A stretch of DNA of 64,000 bases from positions 1 to 64,000 of the forward strand of contig JAQSDU010000011.1 of the NCBI GenBank assembly GCA_029946065.1, read 5' to 3'. Position numbers and translations under genes: made by a program. The stretch comes from Flavobacterium sp. (GTDB lineage Bacteria; Bacteroidota; Bacteroidia; Flavobacteriales; Flavobacteriaceae). Below the pieces are notes generated by a model, which worked only from the letters and a program-made list of their open reading frames with translations, did not search any database and had not been told where the DNA came from. Below, piece after piece: positions 40,977-49,723 of the stretch; the first letter of the stretch is position 1, and each line of letters opens with the position of its first letter.

Positions 40977-41992
40977 AAGTAGCTATCTTCAGTACCAAAT
41001 ATTACGAACGCGAATACCTCGACAAATACAATAAGGAGGGCAGACACCAACTCACGTATTTTGAATTACCGTTAAATGAACAAACTGTCGCTATGGCCAA
41101 AGGTTTCAATGCGGTCTGCATACAACTCACCGATCAATTAAATGCCAAAGTTGTCGTCCAACTTGCTAAATTGGGCATAAAACTAATCGATCTCCGCAGT
41201 GCGGGTTTCGACAATGTGGCTATTGAAACCGCAGCAAAGAACAAAATAAAAGTGATGCGTGTTCCCGCTTATTCGCCAGAAGCAATTGCAGAGCATACCA
41301 CGGCACTTATTCTTACTCTAGACAGAAAAACACACAAAGCCTATAATAGGGTTCGAGAAAACAATTTTTCACTGCAAAATCTAATGGGTTTTAACTTGTT
41401 TGGCAAGACCGTTGGTGTTGTAGGTACCGGAAAAATTGGTGCCGCTTTTTGCAACATTATGCTCGGATTCGGCTGTAAAGTTATTGCGCATGATATCATA
41501 CAATCAAAAGCTTTGCTTCAAAAAGGAGTGCATTATGTCTCTTTTGAAAAACTACTCGGCATTAGCGATATTATTTCTATTCATTGCCCGTTAACGCCAA
41601 AAACAAGGTATCTTTTTGATGCTTTAGTTTTCTCTAAAGTTAAAAAAGGAATGATGTTAATCAATACCAGCCGGGGAGCTATCATCAATACTAAAGATGT
41701 CATTACGGCGCTCAAAAACGGACAGATTGGCTATCTCGGTATCGATGTTTACGAAGGTGAGGAAGATATTTTCTTTAGGGATTTATCCAATTCAGTCATA
41801 AAAGACGACCAAATTGAAAGGTTGATGTCGTTTAATAATGTATTGATTACACCGCACCAAGCATTTTTTACTAAGGAAGCCTTAAACGAAATTGCAAGAA
41901 TAACAATTGGCAATTTTACGGCATTTGAGGATAAAATTAGCACTGATAACGAAGTAATATATGCCTTTACGCCATTGCTGCTAAATGCTTAA
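40973..41992 (+). CDS. ldhA: D-lactate dehydrogenase, 2-hydroxyacid dehydrogenase family
   Basis: 339 residues. Nucleotide site VVGTGKIGAAFCNIMLG near residue 148; substrate Arg in INTSRGAIINT, the Glu in GIDVYEGEEDIFF and the catalytic His in TPHQAFFTKEAL. The YEGEEDIFF insert is characteristic of fermentative D-lactate dehydrogenases (pyruvate plus NADH to D-lactate). Its placement at the end of a dyad-promoter operon fits induction when oxygen is short. It overlaps the DUF6629 gene by four bases. Confidence 0.88.
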   Translation: MKVAIFSTKYYEREYLDKYNKEGRHQLTYFELPLNEQTVAMAKGFNAVCIQLTDQLNAKVVVQLAKLGIKLIDLRSAGFDNVAIETAAKNKIKVMRVPAYSPEAIAEHTTALILTLDRKTHKAYNRVRENNFSLQNLMGFNLFGKTVGVVGTGKIGAAFCNIMLGFGCKVIAHDIIQSKALLQKGVHYVSFEKLLGISDIISIHCPLTPKTRYLFDALVFSKVKKGMMLINTSRGAIINTKDVITALKNGQIGYLGIDVYEGEEDIFFRDLSNSVIKDDQIERLMSFNNVLITPHQAFFTKEALNEIARITIGNFTAFEDKISTDNEVIYAFTPLLLNA

Positions 41993-41994
41993 AA

Positions 41995-42060
41995 GTAACG
42001 ACCGTCACTTTTTGAGGGTTGCAAAATCATTTCACAGACTATACCTATACTGCAACTTTG
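41995..42060 (+). promoter_or_regulatory. Fnr/FixK-type dyad promoter 4 (second BON operon)
   Basis: GTAAC-GACC-GTCAC at 41995-42008 inside a longer palindrome (AAAAGT and ACTTTT on the outside), 19 bases, CATTT at 42028-42032, 23 bases, CTTTG at 42056-42060. The BON gene ATG follows 29 bases later. The dyad begins three bases after the ldhA stop. Confidence 0.77.
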
Positions 42061-42089
42061 TTCCAATAAAGAACTAATCTATTTATAAA

Positions 42090-42749
42090 ATGAAAAGCAA
42101 CGAAGCACTTCAAAAAAATGTTGTGGATGCCATCAATTGGGAGCCCCTTTTGCAGGCAGCCGAAATTGGTGTTATGGCAAATGATGGGGTAATTACACTT
42201 ACTGGCTCCGTTAATACATATGCCAAGAAAGCAGAAGCGGAACATGCCGCTAAAAACGTGACTGGTGTAAAAACGGTGTTCGAAACTATTGAGGTTGTTT
42301 TTAATGAAAAAGACAAACGAACCGACGCTGAGATTACTACCGCAATTGAAAATGCTTTCAGGTGGCATTGGGACATCCCGACCGAAAAAGTCACGACTGT
42401 TGTAGAAAATGGTTGGGTTTTCCTTGATGGTGAATTGGAATGGAATTATCAAAAGGAGGCAGCGAAAAATGCGGTTTGCAACCTTATAGGGATCAAAGGC
42501 ATTACTAACAACATCATCGTTTCTTCATCCTCAAAAGACAGAATTGAAAAAAAAGACATAGAGTTTGCCATTGAACGCAACGGTGCCATAGACAACAAGG
42601 ATATTGGCGTATATGTTTTTGATAATGTGGTTACGCTAAAAGGCCATGTCGATTCTTGGTACCAGAAAAGTGAAGCAGGGCGTATTGCTTGGAATGCTCC
42701 TGGCGTAAAACAAGTTGAAAATGATCTTTATGTTGACTTCGATGAATAA
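42090..42749 (+). CDS. BON-domain protein, paralogue of the 29663 gene
   Basis: 219 residues, three BON repeats (NDGVITLTGSVNTYAKKAEA, NGWVFLDGELEWNYQKEAAK, DNVVTLKGHVDSWYQKSEAG). It is clearly a paralogue of the protein at 29663, with the same NWYQK/NYQKEAAK pattern and length, and also behind the same type of promoter. No signal peptide. A run of stress genes follows on the same strand up to 50.5 kb. Confidence 0.86.
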   Translation: MKSNEALQKNVVDAINWEPLLQAAEIGVMANDGVITLTGSVNTYAKKAEAEHAAKNVTGVKTVFETIEVVFNEKDKRTDAEITTAIENAFRWHWDIPTEKVTTVVENGWVFLDGELEWNYQKEAAKNAVCNLIGIKGITNNIIVSSSSKDRIEKKDIEFAIERNGAIDNKDIGVYVFDNVVTLKGHVDSWYQKSEAGRIAWNAPGVKQVENDLYVDFDE

Positions 42750-42865
42750 CCACCTAAACACAAAAATGCAATGAAATCGCCACTAACAGCAAGTTTGTGC
42801 AAACAAACACCAATAAATAAAAAGGCGATGCCATATGTGACCGCCGACAAATAAATTTTCCATAT

Positions 42866-43339
42866 ATGAAAACTAATCTTGGAATTACGGAAGCCGGTCG
42901 TGAAGGTGTAGCAAATGAACTGACAAAAATCCTTGCCGACGAATATGTGCTTTATACCAAAACTAAAAATGCGCATTGGAACATTGAAGGACCGGATTTT
43001 TACGAAAAACATAAATTCTTTGAATCCCAATTCGGTGAACTCGATGGTATCATCGACAGCGTAGCAGAACGCATTCGCACTTTAGGGCATTATGTCGATG
43101 CAATGCTAAAGGCATTCTTGAGCGTAACGCATTTTACAGAACAAAAACGCAGCAAAAACGATAGTGCCGGTTACCTAAAAGAACTGCTTGCCGATCACGA
43201 AAGCCTGATCATGATACTCAGAGGAAATATCCCTGTTTTTGCAAACGAATATCACGATTTGGGGACAAGTGATTTCATTACAGGATTAATGGAAACCCAC
43301 GAAAAAATGGCTTGGTTCCTGCGGTCTCATTTAAAATAA
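42866..43339 (+). CDS. dps: Dps/ferritin-like DNA-protection protein
   Basis: 157 residues, four-helix bundle. The ferroxidase ligands lie in NAHWNIEGPDFYEKHKFFES (first part) and the conserved D-x-x-D/E in GIIDSVAERIRTLG. It stores iron using H2O2 and protects DNA. It starts 117 bases after the BON gene. The spacer contains a dyad GTTTG-TG-CAAAC at 42792-42803 and AAGTTTG boxes that may be a separate promoter. Confidence 0.92.
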   Translation: MKTNLGITEAGREGVANELTKILADEYVLYTKTKNAHWNIEGPDFYEKHKFFESQFGELDGIIDSVAERIRTLGHYVDAMLKAFLSVTHFTEQKRSKNDSAGYLKELLADHESLIMILRGNIPVFANEYHDLGTSDFITGLMETHEKMAWFLRSHLK

Positions 43340-43360
43340 TAGCTTGTAAAACTTGTAATT

Positions 43361-43957
43361 TTGAAACATAAAACTTTATATCATTTAGTGTTGATTGCGT
43401 GTTTCGCAATAGGTGTCAATTGTACTTTGAACGCGCAGATCAGTTTTTCTGTGGAACGCAGTTCAGACAACCGTATAACGCTGTCAGGCACATCGACTTT
43501 TCATGATTGGACGATGAAAACAAAAACTTTTTCGGGTCAGGCACAGTTTAATCTGCTGCCGGGAAATGACATTACAAGCATAACAGAATTAGACTTGTCT
43601 ATCCCGGTAATCAACTTGAAAAGCAATAAAAAAGCACTTAATAAAAATGCTTGGAAAGCGTTAAAAGCATCGGAATTCAAAACGATTTCCTACAAATTGA
43701 TCTCTGCAAAAATAATAGGACAGGAAAACTACAGAACAAAAATAACTACTGTTGGCAATCTTTCCATTGCCGGAGTTACAAAACAAGTCAATATCGACAT
43801 TTATTGTATGGCGAACAAAGGCGGTAGTATTACATGCACTGCAAAATACCGCATCAAAATGTCTGACTACAATGTTGATCCTCCTTATTTCATGCAAGGC
43901 CTTATGAGTACCAGCGAAATGGTCGACTTAGACATTTCCATGCGATTTGAAAGATGA
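43361..43957 (+). CDS. YceI-family periplasmic protein
   Basis: 198 residues. The start is TTG at 43361, since no ATG precedes the signal peptide (hydrophobic VLIACFAIGVNCTLNA, cut likely after LNA). The mature part is the lipocalin-like YceI fold: SGTSTFHDWTMKTKTFSG, ITELDLSIPVINLKS and the final IKMSDYNVDPPYFMQGLM. YceI proteins bind long-chain isoprenoids or amides in the periplasm. It lies 21 bases after dps on the same strand. Confidence 0.83.
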   Translation: MKHKTLYHLVLIACFAIGVNCTLNAQISFSVERSSDNRITLSGTSTFHDWTMKTKTFSGQAQFNLLPGNDITSITELDLSIPVINLKSNKKALNKNAWKALKASEFKTISYKLISAKIIGQENYRTKITTVGNLSIAGVTKQVNIDIYCMANKGGSITCTAKYRIKMSDYNVDPPYFMQGLMSTSEMVDLDISMRFER

Positions 43958-44060
43958 TGGTAAATCACAATCTTTTAGAATATTAAGCCAATTTGACACC
44001 TCGGTGATTTTAATAAACTACCTTTAAAAGAAACTTCATTTTAACTTAAAAATAAATTTT

Positions 44061-44228
44061 ATGGAAATTAACTGGCTTATCGTTCTTGCAGTGGCGGTTG
44101 GAGCAATCGTCCTACTATTTTTCCTGATAAAAAAAAATTGGAAAGACGAAAAAGAAGTAGAAAAGGAATTGAATTATTTCGAAAAATCTGAGGCATCAGA
44201 AACGAACGATAATGAAGATGGTTTGTAA
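44061..44228 (+). CDS. small single-pass membrane protein
   Basis: A 55-residue frame from ATG at 44061 to TAA at 44226. MEINWLIVLAVAVGAIVLLF starts a single transmembrane helix (about residues 5-23), followed by KKNWKDEKEVEKEL and a charged, acidic tail. It has the look of Bacteroidota stress-cluster small proteins with one helix and a cytoplasmic acidic tail. It lies in the gap between the YceI gene and the next, 18 bases before it. Confidence 0.65.
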   Translation: MEINWLIVLAVAVGAIVLLFFLIKKNWKDEKEVEKELNYFEKSEASETNDNEDGL

Positions 44229-44246
44229 ATATATAGAAAGCAAATT

Positions 44247-44558
44247 ATGGATAAAATAAACATGGATAGCCTAGTTGTGGTAATGGCTGAGGTCGAAAAA
44301 ATGGGTTTCACTTCTCAATTTGAAGTGATTGAAAAAAACCTTGTTTCATTAAAAACAGACAAACACTTTTCGCCAGACCAAGTAACGATTGTCCATTTTT
44401 ATCGTTTTGAAGGCGAATCCAATCCCGACGACAGTTCCATACTGTATGCCATAGCAACAAGCGACCAAGAAAAAGGTACTTTGGTTGATGGTTATGGCAC
44501 AACAGCAGATCCTAAAACTGCAGCTTTTATGGTTAAAGTAAAGGATATTAAAAAATAA
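44247..44558 (+). CDS. hypothetical soluble protein, 103 residues
   Basis: 103 residues, no signal. The pattern MGFTSQFEVIEKNLVS, VTIVHFYRFEGESNPDDSSI, GTLVDGYGTTAD is common in Bacteroidota proteins that some databases label as phosphoribosylpyrophosphate synthetase, although no PRPP synthase motif is present. The function is unknown. It lies 18 bases after the small membrane gene and 10 before the next gene, so it is part of the same operon. Confidence 0.7.
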   Translation: MDKINMDSLVVVMAEVEKMGFTSQFEVIEKNLVSLKTDKHFSPDQVTIVHFYRFEGESNPDDSSILYAIATSDQEKGTLVDGYGTTADPKTAAFMVKVKDIKK

Positions 44559-44568
44559 TAAACAACAA

Positions 44569-45057
44569 ATGAAAAAATCCCATTTATCCATTTACCTGCT
44601 TTTTGTGTTTACAGCAACAATCGTGCTGCTCAACCGCTACACCGATTTTCATATCAATGATTATCGCGTGCATTTTTTCTTTGATTTCTTTGCTGCATCA
44701 TCATTTGTTATCATTGTTGGGCACCTTTTTAAGAAATTGCAAAGCAACCAATCTATCCTTTTTACTTTTATAATAGTAGGCATTGTATGTTTTTTGAAAG
44801 CCTTTTTTACTTGGGGTGGCGATTGGAAAACACAGACTATTCTTTACAGAAATCTCGATGATAAAAATAAAACCATAGATTTTCAAATGCGTGCAGACCG
44901 GTTTTCGTTTGGGTATAAAAAACGCGTAGTAGGCATATACAATTTGGCTCCGTTTATGGAATGGACAACCGATATTGATACACTTCACATCGACAAATCA
45001 AAATGGCAAAAACTCAATTTTAAGGTCAACGAAATGAAATTACCAAACGAAAATTAG
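44569..45057 (+). CDS. membrane protein, unknown function
   Basis: 162 residues. Three transmembrane helices in the first half (IYLLFVFTATIVLLN, FFDFFAASSFVIIVGHLF, ILFTFIIVGIVCFLKAFF) are followed by an exposed C-terminal domain (TILYRNLDDKNKTIDFQM). No family recognised. It is in operon spacing between the 103-residue gene and the cbpA-like gene. Confidence 0.65.
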   Translation: MKKSHLSIYLLFVFTATIVLLNRYTDFHINDYRVHFFFDFFAASSFVIIVGHLFKKLQSNQSILFTFIIVGIVCFLKAFFTWGGDWKTQTILYRNLDDKNKTIDFQMRADRFSFGYKKRVVGIYNLAPFMEWTTDIDTLHIDKSKWQKLNFKVNEMKLPNEN

Positions 45058-45100
45058 TTGTCTTAAAACAACCGCTATATAATAATTTAAATGTACTGCA

Positions 45101-45994
45101 ATGGAATTCATAGATTATTATAAAATACTTGAATTGTCTAAAACGGCTGCCGAAGGCGATGTTAAAAAGGCATATCGCAAACTGGCACGGAAATACCATC
45201 CAGATTTGAATCCGAATGACAAAGAAGCCGAAAAAAAATTCAAGGAAATCAACGAAGCCAATGAAGTACTGAGCAATCCCGAAAATCGCAAGAAATATGA
45301 CAAATACGGGAAAGACTGGAAACACGCCGATGAATTTGAAAAGCAAGGCTATGATCCAAACAAACGCCAAAGCTCCGGAAAGCAGCATCAGTCGTCCGAT
45401 TTTTCAGGTGATTTTTCCGATTTCTTCCAATCGATGTACGGTAACGCTGGAGGTGGACGAACCCGAGAATCAAAATTCAGAGGACAAGATTTAAATGCCG
45501 GATTGCAGTTAAATTTGAACGATGCCTATACAACACACAAGCAAACACTCACCGTCAACAATAAAAATATCCGGATTACCATTCCAGCAGGCGTTGAAAA
45601 TGGTCAAGTCATAAAGATTTCTGGACACGGTGCTTTAGGTGCTAATGACGGTCCAAACGGCGATTTATACATAACATTTTCCATCGCCGATAACCCTGAT
45701 TTTAAAAGAGACGGCAGTAATCTGTATACGAATGCCGACTTAAATCTTTACACGGCTGTCTTAGGTGGTGATATTTTGGTAAATACGTTCGATGGAAAAG
45801 TAAAGCTAAAAGTACTGGCAGGAACTCAGTCAGGCTCTAAAGTAAAATTAAAAGGCAAAGGATTTCCGATATACAAAACTGAAAACCGTTATGGCGATTT
45901 ATACATTACCTACAACATTAAAATGCCCATTGACCTGACGGATAAGGAAATGGAATTATTCACTGAACTATCTAAATTAAGAACCAATGAATAA
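45101..45994 (+). CDS. cbpA: DnaJ-family co-chaperone (CbpA-like)
   Basis: 297 residues. N-terminal J domain with HPD in RKYHPDLNPNDKEAEKKF near residue 32, then a Gly/Phe-rich linker (GDFSDFFQSMYGNAGGG) and two C-terminal beta-domains (VNNKNIRITIPAGVENGQVI, GGDILVNTFDGKVKLKV). No zinc-finger, which separates CbpA from DnaJ. It stimulates DnaK. It overlaps the modulator gene by eight bases. Confidence 0.9.
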   Translation: MEFIDYYKILELSKTAAEGDVKKAYRKLARKYHPDLNPNDKEAEKKFKEINEANEVLSNPENRKKYDKYGKDWKHADEFEKQGYDPNKRQSSGKQHQSSDFSGDFSDFFQSMYGNAGGGRTRESKFRGQDLNAGLQLNLNDAYTTHKQTLTVNNKNIRITIPAGVENGQVIKISGHGALGANDGPNGDLYITFSIADNPDFKRDGSNLYTNADLNLYTAVLGGDILVNTFDGKVKLKVLAGTQSGSKVKLKGKGFPIYKTENRYGDLYITYNIKMPIDLTDKEMELFTELSKLRTNE

Positions 45995-46283
45995 CGAAAA
46001 CCTAATAATGATTGATTTGTTTTGCGTTTATCACGGTATCGAAGTGGCGTTTATAACAGCATTGCAAGATTATAATTTGATTGAAATCATTGTCATCGAA
46101 GAAAAACAATACTTTCCAATCCATGCGCTTTCATCGGTAGAAAAGATGATCCGACTTTATCATGAACTCAACATCAACTTGGAAGGAATCGATGTCATAA
46201 TGAGCTTACTCAACAAGATCGATAGCTTGCAAAACCAACTATTATTGGCACAAAACCGGATAATATTTTTCGAAAAAAATTAA
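45987..46283 (+). CDS. cbpM: CbpM-like chaperone modulator
   Basis: 98 residues. It has the MerR-like CbpM/YccV profile: DLFCVYHGIEVAFITALQDY, then EKQYFPIHALSSVEKMIRL and a C-terminal helix IDVIMSLLNKIDSLQNQL. In known systems it binds the J domain of CbpA and restrains it. The overlap with the cbpA-like gene supports partnership. Confidence 0.78.
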   Translation: MNNENLIMIDLFCVYHGIEVAFITALQDYNLIEIIVIEEKQYFPIHALSSVEKMIRLYHELNINLEGIDVIMSLLNKIDSLQNQLLLAQNRIIFFEKN

Positions 46284-46288
46284 AAATC

Positions 46289-47125
46289 ATGCAAAAAATA
46301 CTTGTTACCACAGACTTTTCAAGCAATTCTAAAGCGGGAATTCGTTTCGCCATTCAATTAGCATCTCAAACGCCGTGCGAATTGATCTTTTATAATGTCA
46401 TTGAACTAACAGATATTAACGTTTGGACAGACCGCAGCTATACTGATTTTAGCGGTATTAATATTGCAGTACGGCAAGACAAACTCAGGAAATTTATAAT
46501 GGCAATTTACCGTCAGTCCGGAAAAGTACCCGGAAAAGTAGATTTTGTAATCGATAGCAGGTCTGAAATTGATACATCGATTATAGCGTTTGCAGAAAAA
46601 AGCAATATCGATATTATTTGTATGAGTACGCGTGGTGGTGGAATTATTAGCAAATTTATGGGAACGAACGCCTCAAGATTAATTACAGCTTCACCGGTGC
46701 CGCTTTTGGTTGTGCCCCATTCGTACCGTTCCAAAGCTTTACAATCTATTTTATATGCGTCTGACCTTGAAAAAATTGATGTTGAACTAAAAATTGTAGC
46801 AGCATTCGCAACTGCTTTTAACGCTAATATTTCGGTTTACAATTATGATGCATTTATCGATGAAGATGGTGTCAGAAATAAGCAAAAGCAAATAGCCGCA
46901 AAATACAAATCAGACAAAGTGTCGTTTCATTTTGAGAAATTTTATATCGAGCATTCGTTGTTGCATCAATTGCAGGATGCCATTCAGAAATCAAAACCCT
47001 CTATTGTGACGATGTTTACAAAGCAAAATAGGGATTGGTTTGAACGCTTGTTCCTTTCGAGCAAAACTGCCGAATTGGGTTTCGATACTACAACGCCAAT
47101 GCTGGTTTTTAGGAAAAAAAAGTAA
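46289..47125 (+). CDS. universal stress protein, tandem Usp domains
   Basis: 278 residues, two Usp domains. The first starts KILVTTDFSSNSKAGIRFAI and ends with the ATP-type loop STRGGGIISKFMGTNASRLI and PVPLLVVP. The second is more diverged (SILYASDLEKID to TPMLVFRKK) and lacks a clear G-2x-G-9x-G motif. Cytoplasmic. Usp genes are a common output of low-oxygen regulons. Six bases after the modulator gene. Confidence 0.86.
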   Translation: MQKILVTTDFSSNSKAGIRFAIQLASQTPCELIFYNVIELTDINVWTDRSYTDFSGINIAVRQDKLRKFIMAIYRQSGKVPGKVDFVIDSRSEIDTSIIAFAEKSNIDIICMSTRGGGIISKFMGTNASRLITASPVPLLVVPHSYRSKALQSILYASDLEKIDVELKIVAAFATAFNANISVYNYDAFIDEDGVRNKQKQIAAKYKSDKVSFHFEKFYIEHSLLHQLQDAIQKSKPSIVTMFTKQNRDWFERLFLSSKTAELGFDTTTPMLVFRKKK

Positions 47126-47150
47126 TAAACACGCACATGAATAAATTATT

Positions 47151-49652
47151 ATGCACAACAACTTTAATACAAAAGGTTTAACAGACAACCAGGTCACTGC
47201 GGCGAGAGCAAAGTATGGGCAAAATATTCCTACCTACAAAAAAAGCAACCGTTACATTGCTGCAATGATTGGTATGGTAAAAGATCCAATGATGATTTTA
47301 TTATTGGCGGCTTCAACCCTCTATTTTATTAGCGGAAAAATATCAGATGGTATTTTTTTGGCTTCGGCAATAGTATTGATTTCGCTGATTTCTTTGTATC
47401 AAAATGTCAGGAGTAGTAATGCATTGGAGCAATTAAAAGATTTTATAAAACCCAAATGCAAAGTGATCAGGAATGGTGTTATAGTAGCAATTAAAACTGA
47501 AGAAATAGTCATTGGAGATAGCCTAATGATAGAAGAAGGCGTTTTTATTGCTGCTGATGCAACAATCGTACATTCTAATGATTTTTCAGTAAATGAATCC
47601 ATTCTCACGGGCGAATCGATGGCGGTCAGCAAAGATAAATCGTCAAAAGACAATACCATTTATCAAGGTACGACGGTTGTAGGCGGTTTGGCAATTGCAA
47701 CAGTTGTCGCTATTGGAAGTGCTACCAAATTAGGAAAAATCGGCAAAAGCCTTGAAGCAATTGACGAAGAGAAAACACCTTTAGAAGTCCAGATTGGTAA
47801 TTTTGTAAAAAAAATGGCCATTGCCGGAGCATTGGTTTTTTTGGTCGTTTGGGGCATCAATTACTTCCAATCCTATAATTTATTTGATAGCTTACTCAAA
47901 GCACTTACACTTGCAATGAGCATTCTACCCGAAGAAATCCCGATAGCCTTTACCACATTTATGGCCATTGGCGCTTGGCGCATGATGAAAGACGGCATCA
48001 TCGTCAAGCAAATGAAAACCGTTGAAACGCTGGGGAGTGCAACCGTAATATGTGTCGATAAAACAGGTACGATTACCGAAAATAAAATGAGTCTGGCTAA
48101 GATTTTTACTATTAAAACCCAAAAAGTAAACGATTTAAATGCCGAATTATCAAAAGATGAAAAATACTTAATCACGACAGCGATGTGGGCAAGCGAACCC
48201 ATTCCGTTTGATCCAATGGAAGTGGCTTTGCACGAAGTGTATTCAAAAATCATAAAAACAGACGAGCGCCCCAATTTTAAAATAGTGCATGAATATCCAT
48301 TATCGGGCAAACCCCCAATGATGACACATATATTCGAAAACAACTCGGGGAAAAGGATTATCGCTGCAAAAGGTGGTGCCGAAGCATTAATGGCAGTAGC
48401 GACACTTACAGCCTCCGAAAAAAAGACAATACTTCAAGCCATCAAAGATTTATCTGTAGATGGATATCGGGTGCTGGCAGTTGGAGAAAGCCACTCAACT
48501 ACTAAAAATTACCCCAAAATACAACAAGATTTTCAATTTGAATTCATTGGATTATTGGCGTTTTATGACCCCCCAAAAAAGAACAGTCATTTGGTGTTGC
48601 AGCATTTTTATAAAGCGGGCATAAAAGTAAAAATCATCACAGGCGATAATGCCGAAACCACTGCTGCCATAGCAAAACAAATAGGATTTATCGGCTTCGA
48701 AAAAAGTATTTCAGGAGATGAATTGATGCAACTGTCCGATAAGGAATTAAAAATCCGAGTGAACGATACCAATTTGTTTACGAGAATGTTTCCCGAAGCA
48801 AAACTCAAAATCATCAATGCGCTAAAATCGAATAACGAAATTGTAGCCATGACCGGCGATGGTGTTAACGATGGACCAGCACTAAAATCGGCTCATATCG
48901 GCATTGCGATGGGTAAAAAAGGGACAGAAATAGCCAAACAAGCGGCGTCCTTAATTTTAATAAACGATGATCTTTCCAAAATGGTCAACGCCGTTGCGAT
49001 GGGAAGAAAAATTTACGCCAATCTCAAAAAAGCCATTCAGTTCATTATTTCCATCCATATCCCGATAATTTTTACAGTGTTTATTCCGTTAGCACTCGGC
49101 TGGATTTACCCCAATATTTTTTCTCCGATTCACATCATATTTTTAGAGTTAATCATGGGACCAACATGTTCTATCGTCTATGAAAACGAGCCGATAGAAA
49201 AAAATACGATGACCCAAAAACCAAGACCTTTTACGACTACTTTTTTCAATTGGAAAGAACTTTCAACAAGCATAGTACAAGGTTTAGTAATCACTTTCGG
49301 GACCTTATTTATTTATCAGTATTGTGTTTATCAAGGATTTAATGAGCCAATTACGCGAACCATGGTTTTCTTGACTTTGATAACTTCAAACGTCTGTTTA
49401 ACGTTCGAAAATCGCTCTTTTTATTATTCGATTGTTACCACGTTACAGTATAAAAATAATTTGGTGCTGATAATTGCAGGTATCACAATCGTTATTACAA
49501 GTTTACTGTTATATGTAAAACCGTTAACCGACTTTTTTGCATTGGAACATCTTGATTTTAGGCAACTGTTAATTGCAATTGGAATAGGAAGCATTTCGGT
49601 ATTTTGGTATGAACTGGTTAAAATTTGGAAACGCAAATCGCAAACAAATTAA
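47151..49652 (+). CDS. P-type cation-transporting ATPase (P2-like)
   Basis: 833 residues, ten-helix layout. An N-terminal cation-ATPase domain (TDNQVTAARAKYGQN), actuator TGES in SILTGESMAVSK, the helix-4 motif PEEIP near residue 263, phospho-Asp in CVDKTGTITENKM near 302, KGG in IIAAKGGAEAL, and the hinge MTGDGVNDGPALK. PEEIP resembles PEGLP of Ca2+-type pumps, so Ca2+ or another divalent cation is a guess. The same kind of pump is a known DosR-regulon member. Start 26 bases after the Usp gene. Confidence 0.87.
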   Translation: MHNNFNTKGLTDNQVTAARAKYGQNIPTYKKSNRYIAAMIGMVKDPMMILLLAASTLYFISGKISDGIFLASAIVLISLISLYQNVRSSNALEQLKDFIKPKCKVIRNGVIVAIKTEEIVIGDSLMIEEGVFIAADATIVHSNDFSVNESILTGESMAVSKDKSSKDNTIYQGTTVVGGLAIATVVAIGSATKLGKIGKSLEAIDEEKTPLEVQIGNFVKKMAIAGALVFLVVWGINYFQSYNLFDSLLKALTLAMSILPEEIPIAFTTFMAIGAWRMMKDGIIVKQMKTVETLGSATVICVDKTGTITENKMSLAKIFTIKTQKVNDLNAELSKDEKYLITTAMWASEPIPFDPMEVALHEVYSKIIKTDERPNFKIVHEYPLSGKPPMMTHIFENNSGKRIIAAKGGAEALMAVATLTASEKKTILQAIKDLSVDGYRVLAVGESHSTTKNYPKIQQDFQFEFIGLLAFYDPPKKNSHLVLQHFYKAGIKVKIITGDNAETTAAIAKQIGFIGFEKSISGDELMQLSDKELKIRVNDTNLFTRMFPEAKLKIINALKSNNEIVAMTGDGVNDGPALKSAHIGIAMGKKGTEIAKQAASLILINDDLSKMVNAVAMGRKIYANLKKAIQFIISIHIPIIFTVFIPLALGWIYPNIFSPIHIIFLELIMGPTCSIVYENEPIEKNTMTQKPRPFTTTFFNWKELSTSIVQGLVITFGTLFIYQYCVYQGFNEPITRTMVFLTLITSNVCLTFENRSFYYSIVTTLQYKNNLVLIIAGITIVITSLLLYVKPLTDFFALEHLDFRQLLIAIGIGSISVFWYELVKIWKRKSQTN

Positions 49653-49723
49653 ACTTTATATCTTAGAGGCATAAAAAGCAAAATGAAAGGATGCTTTTTT
49701 TTAATGTAATCACAATCCAAAAA

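Noticed and set aside
41990..42013. Hairpin AAAAGT...ACTTTTT after ldhA as a rho-independent terminator
   Set aside because: It coincides exactly with the fourth copy of the dyad promoter, and its spacing to CATTT and CTTTG is identical to the other three. The T run is short. An operator explains it better, though both are possible.
43957..44060. Fifth dyad promoter in front of the small membrane gene at 44061
   Set aside because: GGTAAATCAC and a later ACCTTTA resemble the elements, but the left half-site is absent and the spacing does not fit the fixed 19/23 pattern.
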